Shown here in pieces: positions 1 through 12,916 of a DNA stretch of 64,000 bases. The DNA is taken from NCBI GenBank assembly GCA_013398615.1, contig VZSR01000028.1, positions 9,117,546 to 9,181,545 of the forward strand, read 5' to 3'. Made by a program: the position numbers and the translations under genes. This stretch comes from Brachypodius melanocephalos. Its lineage: Eukaryota; Chordata; Aves; Passeriformes; Pycnonotidae. The notes under the pieces were generated by a model. It searched no databases, was not told the origin of the DNA, and saw only the letters and a list, made by a program, of their open reading frames with translations. Position 1 is the stretch's first letter. Every line of letters starts with the position of its first letter.

Positions 1-3000
1 CTGGTTTTCTCTTTATGGTGCAGTATGGTGAAATGTATCCATACTGGCAAAGCTCAGAGGCAACTTGCTCATGAGTATGTCTGCTGGGCTTCAAATGGAT
101 TTTCACACTGCATCAGCTGTGCAGGAAATGCTGCTCTTTCAGAAGTAACCCATTTGCATCTGTTATTTCTCAGACAGCCAAGGGAAGCATGGAGAGCTGG
201 GAGAGGGTGTTGGAAACCTGTTTCAGATGCCAAGACTGATTTTTTGTTGGTTTGGCTTTTTTTTTTTTTTGTTCAGATTTTTGGTTTTCCTTTTGAAATT
301 CTGTCTATGAATGTGGTTGGTACCATATCAGAGTACAGAAGTGCACTAATTGAATTTTTTCATTCCTGCCAAGGCAGAGTATTTATAATGCATCATGGGC
401 CAGCAACCAAAGATAAAACTAACCTAGATTTCTCTTAATTTTCTCTTTAAATGTATACCTAAAATCTCAGCCACAGGCAAGAACTTCAGTGGATGTGAAG
501 CAGCAGAGCTTCATCAAAGTGAATGGAGCTGCACAGACTAGAATTACATGCATAAACTTTAAAATATCACTAATTATAGTAACAGCCAGGCACCTTGTAA
601 GGGGTAAAATGACACATAGAAAAATTAAATATCTAAGGCATGCTAAAGAATGAAATGTTTCTTGAAAGATTTTAGAAAGATTAAGGAAGAACTTCACCAT
701 CTTTCCTAAACTGTAGGAAACAAAGTGCAATTAGTAATGAAACAGAAAGTTTGAAGAAAATCTATGACACCACTATTCAGTAGGTGCTTTCCAAAAACCA
801 CAGAAGTGCCCACAAGGAGAATAGCCATGTGAGTTAGGTGATAAAATAGACTGGCACTGGGAAGACATCTCAGAGGGTGGGCAGAGGAGGAGGCTTGAAT
901 AGGTATCTTTTGTTAGCTCCAAACTCAGTTTGGATTGATGCCAAATTGATTTATTTTTCTGCCTTCTTTTATGTAGTCTCTCTGTTCTTTACACATAAAT
1001 TTGTAGCTCTGTAGCCTATCTCCAGTACTTTTCCTGACCCTGCCTTATAAGTGAAAGACAAAACACATTCCAAAGGTTCCAGGCTGGGGATCTGAGGCTC
1101 CTGTCCTATCTTGGTTCTTCCTGGGAACCAAGATTGAGACATATTTTTATAAACAGAGTCTTTGAGACATATTTCTATAAACGGAATTTAGTCCCTACCT
1201 AGAGGAGGGGGCATTCGAAAAATATTAGAACTGAGGGGACTATCTCAGCAGCTGTGCTTCTAACTGGGGATTTTTGTCAGATATCCTAATTTGCAAAACC
1301 TATAAAAGATGTATACACGTTATGCTGTGTGTGCATCTTCGGTGTTTTCCACTGATGAATTGTGCACCTAAGGATCCTTACAAAGGTGACCCCTTTTTAT
1401 CACCCTAACTGTGTCTGGCTTGTGATTTTTGGACCAGTGAAAAGGCATCAGGGTGACAGGAGATATTCCCCCCCAAACACACACCTCAGACCCCCATCAT
1501 CATGATTTACAGCCCTGTCTGCAGAGATCAGTGAGCTTCTGGCATGTTCCCTGCCTCAGTGACAGCGTGCCAGGGTGCAGTCAGTACAGACACAGACAGG
1601 TCTGGCTGGTGCACCTGAGCTGAGCATCCCCTAGAGAAAGGCAGGTCAGAAGTTCTCAGTTAAGTTCCCCTTGAGGTGGCATCTTATAATTGCTCCTCCT
1701 TCTGCTGTTCCACATGTCTTTTGCACAACTTTATGAACACTCATGACTGCCCAAAATCTGAAAGTCTGTAAGTTGTATACTGTTGGTGCAGTGGCTGCTG
1801 AGGAGTGTCCAGAAAGATGGTGGAGAGCAAGGCTTCACAAAAAGCACAGCCTGAGCTGTTGCTGGATTTCCAGCACATCATGTGCTTTTTTTTCAGTCCG
1901 TTGTAACAACACAGATGAATCAAAACCACTTAGGCCCAAGAGGATGTTCCTGTACACATCAGCGATGAACATAAATGAGCTTATAAGGGCTAAACTTGCT
2001 GCCTTCCCCAGCCAGAGGCAGGTGAGGCAGCTGTACAGGGAGGTGTGGATGCACATGGAGCATGGTTGTTGTTACATGATGTAGCTGAGAGACTGGGAGG
2101 TAATTGTTTCCATGTTGTTGGCTGCACTCATTGGAATAAGTTTGTGCATTTGTCAGCTCAACAATTCAAAACTGTAAAATAAATTAATCTCTGTCAAGTC
2201 TGCTTTTGCTTTCTTTGTACGTTCCCAGGTTTGGGGATTTGCAAGACATTTGAAGGGATTTGTTCTGCACTGAAAATTAGAAACAAATTCACCACTTGGT
2301 AATTGCAGATCTACAAATATGAAGAGAAATTGGGAGTTTCAGGTACACCTTCAAAACTCTGTCAGAGCTCAAACCTGTAATTTTGATGTTTATGAAATTT
2401 GGAATTTTGGCTGAATATTGCAGATTGGACAGAAATAACATCTTGCATCTCCTGTGTTCAGACTGCACTTGTTTAAAGGAAGGCTTGCCTGAGTACAGTC
2501 TGTACAGTTAAGCCTTGAATTATTCTGCATAAAAAGCTAGATGTTCTTCCTGACTCATCTTTTAGAAAAATTAAGCAATCACTGCCAGCCTGTAGCAAGT
2601 TTCAGGAGGGCTTTTTTGAGGAATTTTCTAGCTTGGTTGCTAGAAATGAGCAGGGAATTAGGACTTCCTCTACAGCAGTGCCAGAGTACACCACTGCTGT
2701 ACCTAACCCATCTGGAAAGTGCACCCTGCGGGTGAGGCCAAGTGTGAACACACCCAGGAGGCTCCGAAGCAGCCTCATGGGCTCCAGCCCCTAAGAGAAC
2801 TTCTACCCACTGCAGTAGCCATCTTTCTCTGTTTTTTGGAGGCAGTGAGTAGCAGTGCCCTGATTTCTGCCACTCAGATGTTGTCTAGGCCTGAAGGTAC
2901 CACCTTCTGGATGATTCAGTATCTTTCCACCAACTACAGTTGGCAGCTTAAGCAACCAGTTCAAGCTCATAGCTGGCTAATGTTAGAAGAGTGAAATCCC

Positions 3001-6000
3001 AGCTGTGATGATACCATGTGTTGTTGTTCTCTCGTTAATAAGTATGGAGAAACTGTATTTTTTTCCCAGAGTAGATTGAAATTACCAGGATGTAAATTCC
3101 TGTGAAAGTCTGAGTTATCCCAGCAGTAAGCTCAGCAAAGGTGGTGTTCCCAGCTGAGCTCTACTGGTTTAAATTTTGAGAAATAAAATGAGAAAGGTTG
3201 TTGTTTTGGGAAAAATGTTCAGAGAATACGTATTCTGGATTAGAGCTGTTTCATCATGTAATAGTATTCCATTTTGCATGGAAAGGTTAGAAAAAGTTTG
3301 TTTTGCTGGACAGGAAAGGGCAAGGAAAAAATAACAGAAACCTTAGGTTGTATATTGGAAATTTGGATTCGAAAAATAAAGAAATACTAAGGGACATATC
3401 TGCTGAATGCTGGGAAAGCCAGCTTGCATGAAGAGATGGCTACAAGATATTTTTGAACTTGAACAACCTAATTGTCTTCATTATGCTGGAGTGAAGAAAT
3501 TCCAGATGTAGTGACCCAAAACTCATCTCTTCTCAAAGATACAGAAATGGATTTGGAAACTGATACCTGATGCTCAACACTTCATATTTGAAGCTAACAG
3601 TACTCTTTCCATGAGTAGGAACTATTGTGTCTAAAATTTAAGTATTGGACTCTGAATTTTAACAAAATCTGTTTGATTGTTGCTGGGTTTTTGTTGTTGT
3701 TGTTGAAGGGAGTACTAAACCAAGGATTTTGTGTTTTAGGTGAATTAATTGCACTCCCAGGATTTTTTTATTTGGCGCGAATCTTCAATACTTTTTTACA
3801 ATTCTTTTGATCAGCTTCCCAGCTTTAGTGAGGAGTGTGATTACAGAACATGCTACAGTTCATTTGACAGGGGTCTTGCACTTCCTTGAACTCTCTGTTA
3901 AATTCAGCTGTTGTCTATTGACTATAAACTCTGTGGCATGGAAAATGGTCATTTCACTTTGTACTTCTAGCATAATTATACAGACCTTCTCAGTATTTGT
4001 CCATAGGCCTTTCCTGCCCTTATTGGTAGGGACATGCCTAGTTCAGCATGGATATCTTATTAATTACTTTAGTACAATGATGTGCAGGTAGGTATAAAGA
4101 AGCTTGTAAATTGGCCACTCTTGTCCTATGCAAAGATTCAAGACTTGGCTGATCACAGTATTATCTGCTGAGTGTCTGCCTCTCAGTTTGTTTTCAAAAG
4201 TCTGAAGTGATTGTACCTTGCTCACCCTTTACTAAGAGGGGGCTGAGAATGGTACAGCATTTTGCCTATGTCCAGCACAGCCTTTTATTTTGAATATCAC
4301 TAGCTTCCGGACTGGCAGCCTTGCTGGTGTGTGTATCTTTGCACTTATTCCAGGAGTGCAAAGGCTGAACATCATCACAAGGGGTCTCTAGGGGTGGAAA
4401 ATCTGAGGCCCAGTCTTTCTCTTCAAGGATTTTACCAGGCCAAATAAATACCTCCCTTTCCTCTCCCTCTAGCCTCTGCCAGGAGCAGGAAGATGAGTAT
4501 CATCTGTCCTTGGCAGCAGATAAATCTGGAAGCACTTTGAACTCTCTCTTGATTCTAATCAGTTTTTAACCTTAACCTTACTGTGCAAGACCAATTCTTG
4601 TCTCACTTAAATACCTGTGTCAACCTGGAGATCAAACACTGAAATAATGTCTGGTTCCTGGGATACAGCTTAGTCAAACTGCTGTGGTAAATAGAAGGAA
4701 CCTTTCCTTTTTGATAAGCTGTTAGAAGTCAGGAAGCTTTTCCCAGTGTCACAGCTCCATAGCATGTTCAAACAGCAAGTAGAACCAAGCTAGAGTATTT
4801 TTAAATGCTTTAGGCAGTGTTTGTGGCAGAGCTTCTCAGAGGCCCTAATTGCAAGGCAGGGAGAACATAAGCCACCATCTCCTTGGAAAAAATATTCAGA
4901 GCCTGTAATTTCATCAGCATCACAATTTCTGTTCTTCAAATACCTGTTTCAATGTATACCAGTGCAGTGTGCCGTAGAAGGGAAGCTGTTTATGGACTCT
5001 CTGCCCAGATGTTTATAAGTTGGGGGCTTTTCCTCTTCTTGTGAAAAGCAGCTGGACCGAATTATTGTAGGCACCAATGGAATATAATTCTTTCTCTTGC
5101 ATAAGCAGCTTTTGGACATTGGTGTTGTCTTTGGCAGTGAACTAAACAGCTAAACACAACTGAACTAAATTCTCTTAGGCATTTCTCTGCCTTCCTCTCA
5201 GTGTTTCTACAAATTTCTGCTCATCACAAACACAGTGGTGTCATACTGGCAGAGGAGGACCCGCAAACTGTTGTACATGGAGCCTTGGAAATCCAACTCA
5301 TATTCTGCTTAACAGGACACATATATCTGACTGGAAGATTCACAATTATTATGTCTCATAGCCTGTCTTCTTCTTGTGCCAGCAAGCTTAACCCAAACTA
5401 TTCCCTGTGCTCTAGTGTAGATGTCCCCATTGGACCACAACCCCCAGGTGTTCTGATTGCCAGTCAGGCCACTGGAGGAGTAGGAAGGGAACTGGTTAAC
5501 TCTGCTGAGTGCAGAGCAGCCTCATCTCAATCAACTCTGAGAAAAATACCTTCAACACTTGTTTTCCTTGCAGGCTGTGCATAAATGCTCCACATTGCCC
5601 AGAGCTCTCACAGGTAGCATTCAAACTGCACAGGTGGGTGTTGGAGTGCACTCTCCCAGTCCTGCTGGGGACTCTCTGGAAGCAGTGGGAGTCACTGGGG
5701 CCGTGCTGTGTGCATGTTGGCACACAAATCTGCCTTGGGCTTCAGTTCTGGACCATTGCTGAGGAATCATCAGAAGACAGGGTGAGAAGAAGGCCTGTCA
5801 GACTTCCAGGGCTTCAGACAAAAGCCAGTTTTGTCTTGGGCAATATAGTTTTGTAGAATAAACCTTGCATTGTCTGTAAGGCTTTAATTTTCCACTGTGG
5901 TTTAATTACACGTCGTTATGACAAGTGCTGACGAACCTCAGCTTCATCTTAATCCAAAAACTGACTTCCAGGCCCTTTCCAGCGTACCTGGGCAAACCAG

Positions 6001-9000
6001 TATCACATCAGAGGAGAAGGTCCTCACTTCACAGTGGCAGGTCAGAGCAAGGGTTACAAGGGACTCTGTCACGACATTATCTTGTTGGGATCTCTAGAGA
6101 GTGTGAATAGAAAGCAGTCCTGTTTCTGCCATAGACAAAATCTTCCCTTTCCTGAATGAGAGCCTGAGCGGGCTTGATCTTTCATTTAAACTTTCAGCAC
6201 AATTGAAGTGCATATATGTGCATCCCTAGCACACCTCCACCCACACACAGGATGTACATACACATTTGGAACACAGAGAACCTTCCTGGTGAGTCATGGT
6301 GTTTGTGCTGCCTCTGTTGCAGGCAGCTGCATCATCTAATTTGTTTCATCAAATGCCATCATGAAAGTTTATCATTTTCTTGTAGCTGTGCTCCCTCACG
6401 TGGCAGTTCCAGAGCCTCCCTGCTCTGATAGTTAAAGATTTCCCTCCAGATGCCAGCTTCAAATGATTCACAGTCAGTTTACATTCTTTGTTTGCAAGCC
6501 AAAGTTTGTCTTTAGCCTAAATGGTTCCTGTCCCTTTCTGGTAAGCTCCCTCTCCTGCTTACAGTCTGATTCCTCAAACACAACCACTCCTGCAGTCACA
6601 CTGGCAATCTCAGCCTTTCTCAGCTCATTTGGAACTTGTTGGCCAATTTCAGCCAGTGCTGGCAAGGGAGCAGTGCTCAGAAATACAGGCAGTCCCTCCA
6701 CACGGAGTGATGGTTGTTGACAGAGTATGAAATAGAGACTCTGCATAACACCATCATTGGGGTAAAGGCAGTGAACTCAGCCCTTCTCCACAGTCAGGGA
6801 CAACAAAGAGTTGGCTGGTTGTGTATTACTAGCCTGTTTGCCCAGTCTAGCACAATTGGGAGAAAGCTTGGGACAAAATTCTGGCTAGAAGGGTAGGGCT
6901 TGCTGAAGTATACAGGATGGATAGATTAAGCAGTTTAAGCCCTAATCTACAGGGAACAAAGCTCCGTTCATTTGTGGAACACTTAGTTATAGAGGGTAGT
7001 TTTGATTTAAATATGTGCAGGGATACTGATATATCCCAGGAAAGGGAGAAACAGATCATCAGGGGAGCCCTGAATCAGTTCAGTTCCCTCCCTGTGCCAG
7101 ATGACCAGCAGAATGCATGCATGTCACTCATCTCTCTCCAGCCCTCAGCACAGGACACAAATGATGCAAAGCTGTCCTGCTGGCCCTGCCACACAGGGGC
7201 ACATTTCACCCAGTGAGACAGAGAGGATAATTGAGATGATTGGTTCTTTATATATCTGCTAGCCAGGTCCATGGGCCATGAGACTCATGAACTGTCAGAC
7301 TTCTGAGTGCAAATCAACCTTCAGGCACTTGATCAGAGGCACTCTCTCAACTTTCCACCTTGCTTTGGCTCCATTTTAAGCTACAGGCCTCCAATGCACA
7401 GTGCAGAGGTCTTGCCATGACCCCATAGTCAGCATTTTCAGAGCAAATAAATCCCTATGGCCATAGCTGAGAGGTGCTGCTGATCCATCACTGAGAGATG
7501 TGCTCAGAAAGTGCCAGGAAGGTTTTCTGTTTTGCCCAGTTGTGTCTGGCCAGAAGCTCTCTGAGAGCCATATCTGAATACACATCTGATGTGTGTTTCT
7601 GTAACTGATGTGACATGTGTCTTATATAGTACTGGGGTACATTTTTAAACAAACATCATATTGAGAGAAAGCACAAGCATTAAATTCCAAAGGCATTTGC
7701 TTTCATGTTTCAGCATATGTTGGTTTACTTGGACGGATAAGCAGATGGGAGGGAGAAAGACAGAAATCAGTTTGACTATTGAAGATGCCCTTCTGAAGGT
7801 GACCTACCAGTTGTGTGGGGTTTGCTGGTGCTGTCATCATTGCCCTCACATCAGATCTTTATCAGTTAAAGCAAAGTTTTTGCTTTAAACTAAGAAGCTT
7901 AAGTTAAAAAAGAATCTTAACATTCTAATGGTTTGATTTAGTTGTTATATGTAATAAGGAGGATCCATGAAACAGCTTGCTGTAAAGAGTGACCCTCTGA
8001 ACATTTCTTCTCAGAGTTTACTGGGTTTAAGTTAAGGGAGCACTCCAGGTGCTCAGTACCAGAGGGTTCAACTCACTATGTAAATCTGCCATTATCCCAC
8101 TGCAAGAGCCAAAAGCTGCAAAACCTGATAGCCCTGTAAGAGGGGAAATAGTCTTTTCCTAGTCTGGAGAGGTGAGACACAGGGGAGTGACTTGTCTCAG
8201 ATTTATCAGGGAACTTGGGGGACAGTTTGGGGACCTGAAGCAAGGAAGCAGAACCTTCACAGGGTTCTGCTTCCTCCCACTGACTGCTTCAGCTGTTTTG
8301 GTGCTGCTTTGTACTCCCAAAGTGGTGAGAAGCTGCAGTAAGGAACCCCAGTGTGCATTTCCTCTGTCGTACCTCAATATTGCTTAGTCACTGTAGGTTT
8401 ACCTACAACAGTAGCCAATAGAGCTGTACTAAGTCCTCTGTCACTGAAGGCTCCGTAAATGCCATTTAGCAAAATGCATAGGTAAGTAACCCAAATTCTG
8501 TGGCTTTCTGTACAGGAAAGAGTGTAAATCCTTACCGTATATTAATCCATAAAAATAAAATACAATGTAACACTTGATGAAAGATTTCATATTTAACCCA
8601 CAGAAAGAATATGCTGCATGGGTGGCACTCTGATGGGAAGAAGGCAGGTGCAGCCTTGGGTAGAAACATCATCTCACACACCTGAAAACTGTTAGTGATG
8701 AGCACAACCCCCTGCTCAGAAATAAATCTGAAAGTGGTGCTAGTCAGGTGTGCACCCAGTTGTCTCTGCCCACTAGTAATTGCCATCCAGCTGCACATCA
8801 TTCCCTGGGAGTACAATTATTGGTGGCACCTGAGTTCTGCTAAGTAGAGGAACTGCTTTGCCATGGGGTTCAAGCATGGCACAGCATGGCCTGCCCTTGA
8901 CAGAGCTTGCCTCCAGGCACTGTCTTATGCTTGCAGTGCATCTGTGGCCAAGGTAATATATTAAAAATGTAGATTCCTGGCCATGTGTAAGGGAGGCTGG

Positions 9001-9793
9001 CATCATTGAGGGAAAAGCAAAAACCGTATCTTGTGTGAAGAGACTAAGAGCACAGGGGAGAAGCACAGTGCTGCAAGCACTAGAAAGTAATTGTGCCAAA
9101 TCTGGCACACCAGATCTCTGGCTGGCGTCAGAATTGAAAATGCAGTGATTGCAGCTCTAGGTTTCCAGATACTGTTGTTTGCTGCCTTGCCCTCTAGTAG
9201 ATGACAGTAAAGAGAGAGAGAGAGCAGTAGAGACTCTGACTACAGTTCAAGAAATTTGTTACTGCCCTTTCACAGTATTCTGAGGTCTGTTTCATGTAGA
9301 TAGCTGCTTTTACAACTGTATGGTGGGTTGAAATGCCTCAGGATTTCAGCCTGTACTGGCTGGATCTGAGATGTCTGCATCAAAGGCTGGAATGCTGAGC
9401 TGTAGGAGGGAGGGTTCCCAGTTCAGCAGAAATACTGAACATCACTCAATAGACTCCAGGACAGGCTGTCCAAAGACTAGGCCCAGTCAAGGCAGGCATG
9501 GAGTTCTTTAAATTTTTCAGGAGAAATCCATCTCACATACCTCCCAGTATAGAATTTTCCCCTTTGTATTTCACCATCACCTTGTGAGATAGGAAAAGAG
9601 CAGCATAAGATATTTACAGATGCTGTGTTAACATGCTAAGCACGGAGATGACAGGGTTAATTACGTCACATTTCAATACAAGTGGCGAAGAGTGAGTCAC
9701 TGTAGGAGGCGAATTACCCTGGTTTCCTTGTCCTGCACCCCCAACTGAGCGTGTGTATGTGGTACATAGTAAGTTACCTCCAATTCCTTTTAG
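1..9793 (+). other. MAP2: MAP2 intron upstream of the alternative repeat exon (window starts inside it)
   Basis: No coding exon is recognisable here. I looked for the first microtubule-binding-repeat exon of MAP2, which carries the KNVRSKIGS-type motif, and did not find it, so that exon must lie upstream of the window. The open frames present are short and unlike any family I know. There is a short GA run near 9211-9225 and a poly-T tract near 258-271. The last 150 bases, before the exon at 9794, look less repetitive than the rest and may hold splicing signals. Confidence 0.7.
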
Positions 9794-9886
9794 GTTAGGA
9801 TTTTAAACAAGAAGATCGATTTTAGCGATATTCAGTCCCGGTGTGGTTCCAGAGATAACATCAAACATTCTGCAGGGGGAGGAAAT
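9794..9886 (+). CDS. MAP2: MAP2 alternative microtubule-binding repeat exon (repeat 2, 93 nt)
   Basis: This exon encodes 31 residues in phase 0, beginning VRILNKKIDFSD and ending KHSAGGGN, which is a tau/MAP2/MAP4-type tubulin-binding repeat. It follows a TTTTAG acceptor and ends at a GTAAGT donor. In mammals the equivalent exon is skipped in three-repeat MAP2 and included in the four-repeat form (MAP2d). Its 93-nt length and phase 0 mean that skipping keeps the frame. The usual KXGS motif is RCGS here; the serine is the position phosphorylated by MARK-type kinases in the family. The start of the repeat (VRILNKK) occupies the place of the tau PHF6* segment. I am confident of identity; that it is alternatively spliced is inferred from the family. 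Confidence 0.9.
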
Positions 9887-11391
9887 GTAAGTAGTACGGA
9901 CACCCTGTGAACAGGCACTGCCACTGTGGTGATGCACCTCACACAGCCAGAACCCTCTGTCTCCCTCCCTCTGAGCACTACTTTCCTTCTTGCTGCTGTT
10001 TCACATGTGAATTTGGTCTGGTAGTTGTGCGAGCCCTGTGTATGCAGTGGTGGCCTCCTGATCTTTCCTCACAGAGCACAACACATTCTCAGAACTTGGA
10101 CAGGGAAAGGAAATGATAAAAGAAGGGTTATCTCTAAATGCCCAAGTGAAAATGCAGTGTGAGACAAAGTGGTTCAGTGCCTTTCTTTTGTGGTAGCAGC
10201 CCAAGAAAGTAATTTCCAGAAAGGGACTGCAGCTCACAGTGAGACTCTAGCCTCCCTCTTGGGCATTTTCTGTGCACCAGTCTTTCCTCAGCTAACCTTC
10301 CAGTTGTGTGCATTCAGCAGAGGGCAAGAAGAAAAATAAAACAGAAGGACAGAGAAAGCTCAGAGGAGAGGTGTGATCAGCCAGCATGCTGAGTGCTGAT
10401 GTCACAGCATTATTCCAGCACGAGAAACTGAGGTGGCCCAGGGTTTGACCAGACACCTGTTGGTTTTATCGGGCACTCTGGAATAGCTTAAGGTGGCTAT
10501 GGCTGTCCTGATGGAAATGATCACCCCTCAGATGGGAAGAGCTGCTGGTGTGGGTATGTCTGATCCAGGCAGGTTCAATACAGCTGCTGTATTGATATGT
10601 ACAGCTGCTGGTGGTGTGGTGAGCAAGCCAGTGGCATTGCAGTTATCCTGGAGCTCCTGTCTGCCCTTGAGGGCTGTGACCTCTGGAGGCCTGTCAGCTC
10701 AGTGCCTGTGGCTGTGGGCTGCATCTTGGAGCTATTTGGGAGTGCAGGCAAGACAGGAGAGTCCCTCTGTGGCTGTTCCCAAGCTGGGCTCAGCACAGCC
10801 ATGGCAAGGTGGCTGGCAGCAGGGCAGGGAGCAGCAGGGGGAGGGAGGGTGCTTGACCTGCTGCTCTCCAGTGAGCACTGAGCCAGCTGGCTGAACCTCA
10901 CCCTGCTCAGGTACAGCTGCAGGAGGCACATGTGTAGATTACTCAGACTCTCCACAGTGGATCGACAGGAAATGCATACCATATTTAGATGAAGAAAAAT
11001 ACAAAACAGATGGTAGAGAAAAAAACAGTCACCAAAATATCCTAGTTGCCAGGATGCATAATCAAGACAGAAGCAAATGGGATGGGTCCTGCTGTGCTTT
11101 GGAGCACCCACTCTGAAAGGAGGAGGCTCAGAAACATTTTAGAAAGAATCCACAAGCTGATCTCCTTTATCCTCCTCTTCATTTTGCTTATAGTAAAGCT
11201 TAACCCAGCTCTATCATCTCCCTAGGTGGGAAGTTTCCTCCTTTGTGGCATGGTCTGTTTTCTACTAACTATTTCTCCTTTTTCAGGGGTTTCTAGAAGC
11301 CTCTCACTCTTTCTCTGCAGGGCTTGGCTTTTTTTTTTTAAATTTTATTCTCTTCATTCCTGTAATTTGTGCATGTGTGCACTTTTGACAG
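9887..11391 (+). other. MAP2: MAP2 intron between repeat 2 and repeat 3 exons
   Basis: This intron has GT/AG borders. It includes a GC-richer stretch (about 10,380-10,920) with chance open frames on both strands, and a perfect 19-bp inverted repeat at 10576-10594 with 9-bp arms. A pyrimidine-rich tract precedes the acceptor at 11391. I see no gene in it. Confidence 0.75.
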
Positions 11392-11473
11392 GTACAAATT
11401 GTAACCAAGAAGATTGACTTGAGTCATGTGACTTCCAAATGTGGCTCGCTCAAGAATATCCACCACAAACCAG
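11392..11473 (+). CDS. MAP2: MAP2 microtubule-binding repeat 3 exon (82 nt)
   Basis: The exon encodes a tubulin-binding repeat that starts VQIVTKKIDLSHVTSKCGS and ends KPG, with the final glycine codon split (phase 1) into the next exon. It contains the KCGS (KXGS) motif and a VQIVTKK segment equivalent to the aggregation-prone PHF6 of tau. The 82-nt length matches the corresponding tau exon. The acceptor is TTGACAG and the donor is GTACTG. It joins in frame to the exon at 11960. The product acts on the microtubule lattice in neuronal dendrites. Confidence 0.95.
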
Positions 11474-11959
11474 GTACTGTAGGAATTTCCAGGTTGTGGG
11501 ACAAAGCAAGGACCTAATACTGCTATTTGAACTCAAAATCATGAATGATACCATTCCGTTTTACAGTCAAGGAGAAAAGAAATACTCTTTAGTAATAAAA
11601 ACACGTTAAACTACTTAACTAAATATATAATACGTAAAGGTTTAGAGAGGTGATAAAAAATAATGCCAAAGGATGGTGCTCCAGCATAAGATTGACATAC
11701 AATCATGCTGAAGTCAGTGAAATACTTAAATGTGTGCTTAAATCCCATGAAAACCAGTAGGGCTGCAGCACCTGCCTATTGTTCAAATATATGTTGAAGA
11801 TTTTATATTTTACTGAACATGCAGAGCACTGTTCTGTGCTTCTCTAAAACTATTACACCTCAACTAAAAGGGAAGTAATGTGAGTGCACTCATGCTTCAG
11901 GTCACACTTTCTCCTGCACCATTTCAATTTCTTAATCTGTGTTTCCTTTTCCTCTGTAG

Positions 11960-12072
11960 GAGGTGGGCGTGTGAAAATTGAGAGTGTGAAACTGGATTTC
12001 AAAGAAAAAGCTCAGGCTAAAGTTGGTTCACTGGAAAATGCCCACCACGTACCTGGTGGTGGCAATGTCAAG
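11960..12072 (+). CDS. MAP2: MAP2 microtubule-binding repeat 4 exon (113 nt)
   Basis: The exon completes the split glycine codon, then encodes GGRVKIESVKLDFKEKAQAK, a KVGS motif and a HHVPGGGNVK end. This is the last tubulin-binding repeat of the MAP2/tau family. Its 113-nt length equals that of the tau equivalent. The acceptor is CTCTGTAG and the donor GTAAAG, leaving phase 0 for the terminal exon. The intron before it (11474-11959) is short and shows nothing notable. Confidence 0.95.
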
Positions 12073-12700
12073 GTAAAGGAACAGCTGTCAGAAAAGGCTC
12101 CCACTGTGCCCCTGGCCCAGTGAAATTACTAGAGCTGTGAATTCAGCAATGGCTCTGAATTGAGTGGGAAACATCTGTCTGTTCTCTTTCAAGCACACTC
12201 ATATACCAGTTTGTTCCCTTTGAAATTTGGAATGACCAATCTGTGTCTAAGCTGAGACTGAAATGTCATGTAGTTCGTGCACTGTCTTTTCCCCTAAAGA
12301 TAAACCTTGTTTGAGACTGTTGGACAGCACTAGTATGATCTGAGATGAGGAGTCTATTGTGAAATGGGAGGAAAACATCCTGAAAATAAGATCATTCCCA
12401 CAAACATTTAAAATATAGATTTTGAAAACAAATCATAGTGCCCATGTAATGCTTATTTGTACAGGTAGGAAGAATGGTACTTCTGTTTAAAGACAGAAAT
12501 GGTAAGAGAATGTGACATAGTATGCCAGTAGCTATTAAACAAGGTGAAAAAATGTCGAGTTTCAATTTTCTAGGGAGTGAAGAAGCTTCAATCCTTCTAA
12601 TAGTTTTTAAAAGCAAGTGAAATGATGCCCAAATGATGATGTATAACGAGATAACTTAGTGAATATATGATGTGTGAAATCCTTTGTTTTCCTGGAGCAG
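12073..12700 (+). other. MAP2: Last MAP2 intron
   Basis: A 628-bp intron with a GTAAAG donor and a GGAGCAG acceptor. No conserved element, RNA gene or repeat is recognisable. Confidence 0.8.
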
Positions 12701-12916
12701 ATTGACAGCCAGAAGCTGAATTTCAGAGAGCACGCCAAGGCCCGTGTTGATCACGGGGCCGAGATCATCACGCAGTCACCGGGCAGGTCCAGCATGGCCT
12801 CGCCGCGCAGGCTCAGCAACGTCTCATCCTCTGGAAGCATCAACCTGCTTGAGTCTCCCCAGCTTGCTACCCTTGCTGAAGATGTCACGGCAGCCCTTGC
12901 CAAACAGGGCTTATGA
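12701..12916 (+). CDS. MAP2: MAP2 terminal coding exon with stop codon
   Basis: The exon encodes 71 residues from IDSQKLNFREHAKARVDHG to the C terminus LAEDVTAALAKQGL, followed by TGA at 12914-12916. The segment PRRLSNVSSSGSINLLESPQ separates MAP2 from tau, which has a related but different tail, and from MAP4. This C-terminal region flanks the tubulin-binding repeats and carries Ser-Pro and Thr-rich phosphorylation targets. Together with the three repeat exons it gives an uninterrupted reading frame. Placement directly upstream of UNC80 on the same strand supports MAP2 by synteny. Confidence 0.97.
   Translation: MDSQKLNFREHAKARVDHGAEIITQSPGRSSMASPRRLSNVSSSGSINLLESPQLATLAEDVTAALAKQGL

Noticed and set aside
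1..9793. Search for the MAP2 repeat 1 exon
   Set aside because: No sequence translating to the KNVRSKIGS-type repeat is present, so the exon is outside the window.
10575..11111. 178-codon minus-strand frame in a MAP2 intron
   Set aside because: No recognisable domain, no splice support, and overlaps chance frames on the other strand.
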